DNA of 64,000 nucleotides from JANNNF01 sp040385825. GTDB lineage: Bacteria > Pseudomonadota > Alphaproteobacteria > Rhodobacterales > Rhodobacteraceae. This document shows, piece by piece, positions 62,087-64,000 of this stretch. How positions within the stretch are numbered: the stretch's first letter is position 1; each line of letters begins with the position of its first letter. The position numbers were made by a program, and so were the translations under genes. The DNA is taken from contig JAZKGQ010000031.1 of NCBI GenBank assembly GCA_040385825.1, positions 16,462 to 80,461 of the forward strand, read 5' to 3'. The notes under the pieces were generated by a model. The model was not told the DNA's origin. It saw nothing but the letters and a program-made list of their open reading frames with translations, and ran no database searches.

Positions 62087-64000
<1,914 letters not shown>

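Overview
The window is GC-rich, gene-dense chromosomal DNA from an alphaproteobacterium, most likely of the Rhodobacter/Gemmobacter/Tabrizicola type (family Rhodobacteraceae/Paracoccaceae). The evidence is a Shemin-type 5-aminolevulinate synthase (hemA), a system I cytochrome c maturation block, a LexA box of the alphaproteobacterial form GTTC-N7-GTTC before uvrA, the neighbourhood tkt / coiled-coil protein / zapA, the bolA-grxD pair, and two RTX-type Gly/Asp-rich proteins. Nothing suggests a plasmid or prophage. The one certain mobile element is an IS1182-type insertion sequence.

Layout. 0-3 kb: an operon with a second-type lpxD, a dedicated acyl carrier protein and a ketoacyl-ACP synthase, probably making or placing a special acyl chain (lipid A is the likely target). 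3-4.4 kb: ccmC-ccmD-ccmG for cytochrome c maturation. 4.4-6.2 kb: an interspersed repeat split by the IS. 6.3-10.7 kb: an RND efflux pump and its membrane fusion protein on the minus strand. 10.8-13.7 kb: an extended AI-2E/PerM-type permease, a DUF883 protein and a holin-III-like membrane protein. 13.9-18 kb: RTX protein 1, pirin and a GSCFA protein. 18.2-18.7 kb: two identical tRNA-Asp(GTC) genes, each with its own promoter. 18.7-21.2 kb: a GNAT enzyme and an M20 dipeptidase, then a small secreted protein. 21.3-25.1 kb: hemA, a RodZ-like protein and ispG, followed by a stranded RTX tail fragment. 25.5-31.7 kb: aminotransferase, amiC amidase, PBP1a and prfB. 31.9-35.2 kb: bactofilin with an M23 endopeptidase, then DUF455 and bcp. 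35.3-41.7 kb: an AsmA/YhdP-like protein, queA, an MFS transporter and DUF924. 41.8-48.4 kb: lpdA, a second MFS transporter, SOS-controlled uvrA and a DUF4105 protein. 48.4-53.8 kb: mmsA with a divergent LysR regulator, a CBS protein, RTX protein 2 and coaD. 53.8-54.1 kb: an uninterrupted copy of the repeat that the IS disrupts at 4.5-6 kb. 54.2-59 kb: a DUF1127 peptide, gap, a 47-residue membrane protein, DUF808 and tkt. 59.2-61.1 kb: coiled-coil protein, zapA, an MliC-like lysozyme inhibitor and a CcdA/CcdB toxin-antitoxin pair. 61.1-64 kb: grxD, a small membrane protein, bolA, and purL running off the right edge.

Much of the content serves the cell envelope: lipid A acylation, peptidoglycan synthesis and trimming (PBP1a, AmiC, M23), bactofilin and RodZ scaffolds, an AsmA-like lipid-transfer candidate, RND efflux and a lysozyme inhibitor. 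The main unexplained structure is the pair of about 240-270 bp repeats at 4428-6160 and 53830-54071. Each lies just after a stop codon, between convergent genes. Their flanks are conserved, but their central hairpins are unrelated in sequence. The IS sits precisely in the loop of one of those hairpins.
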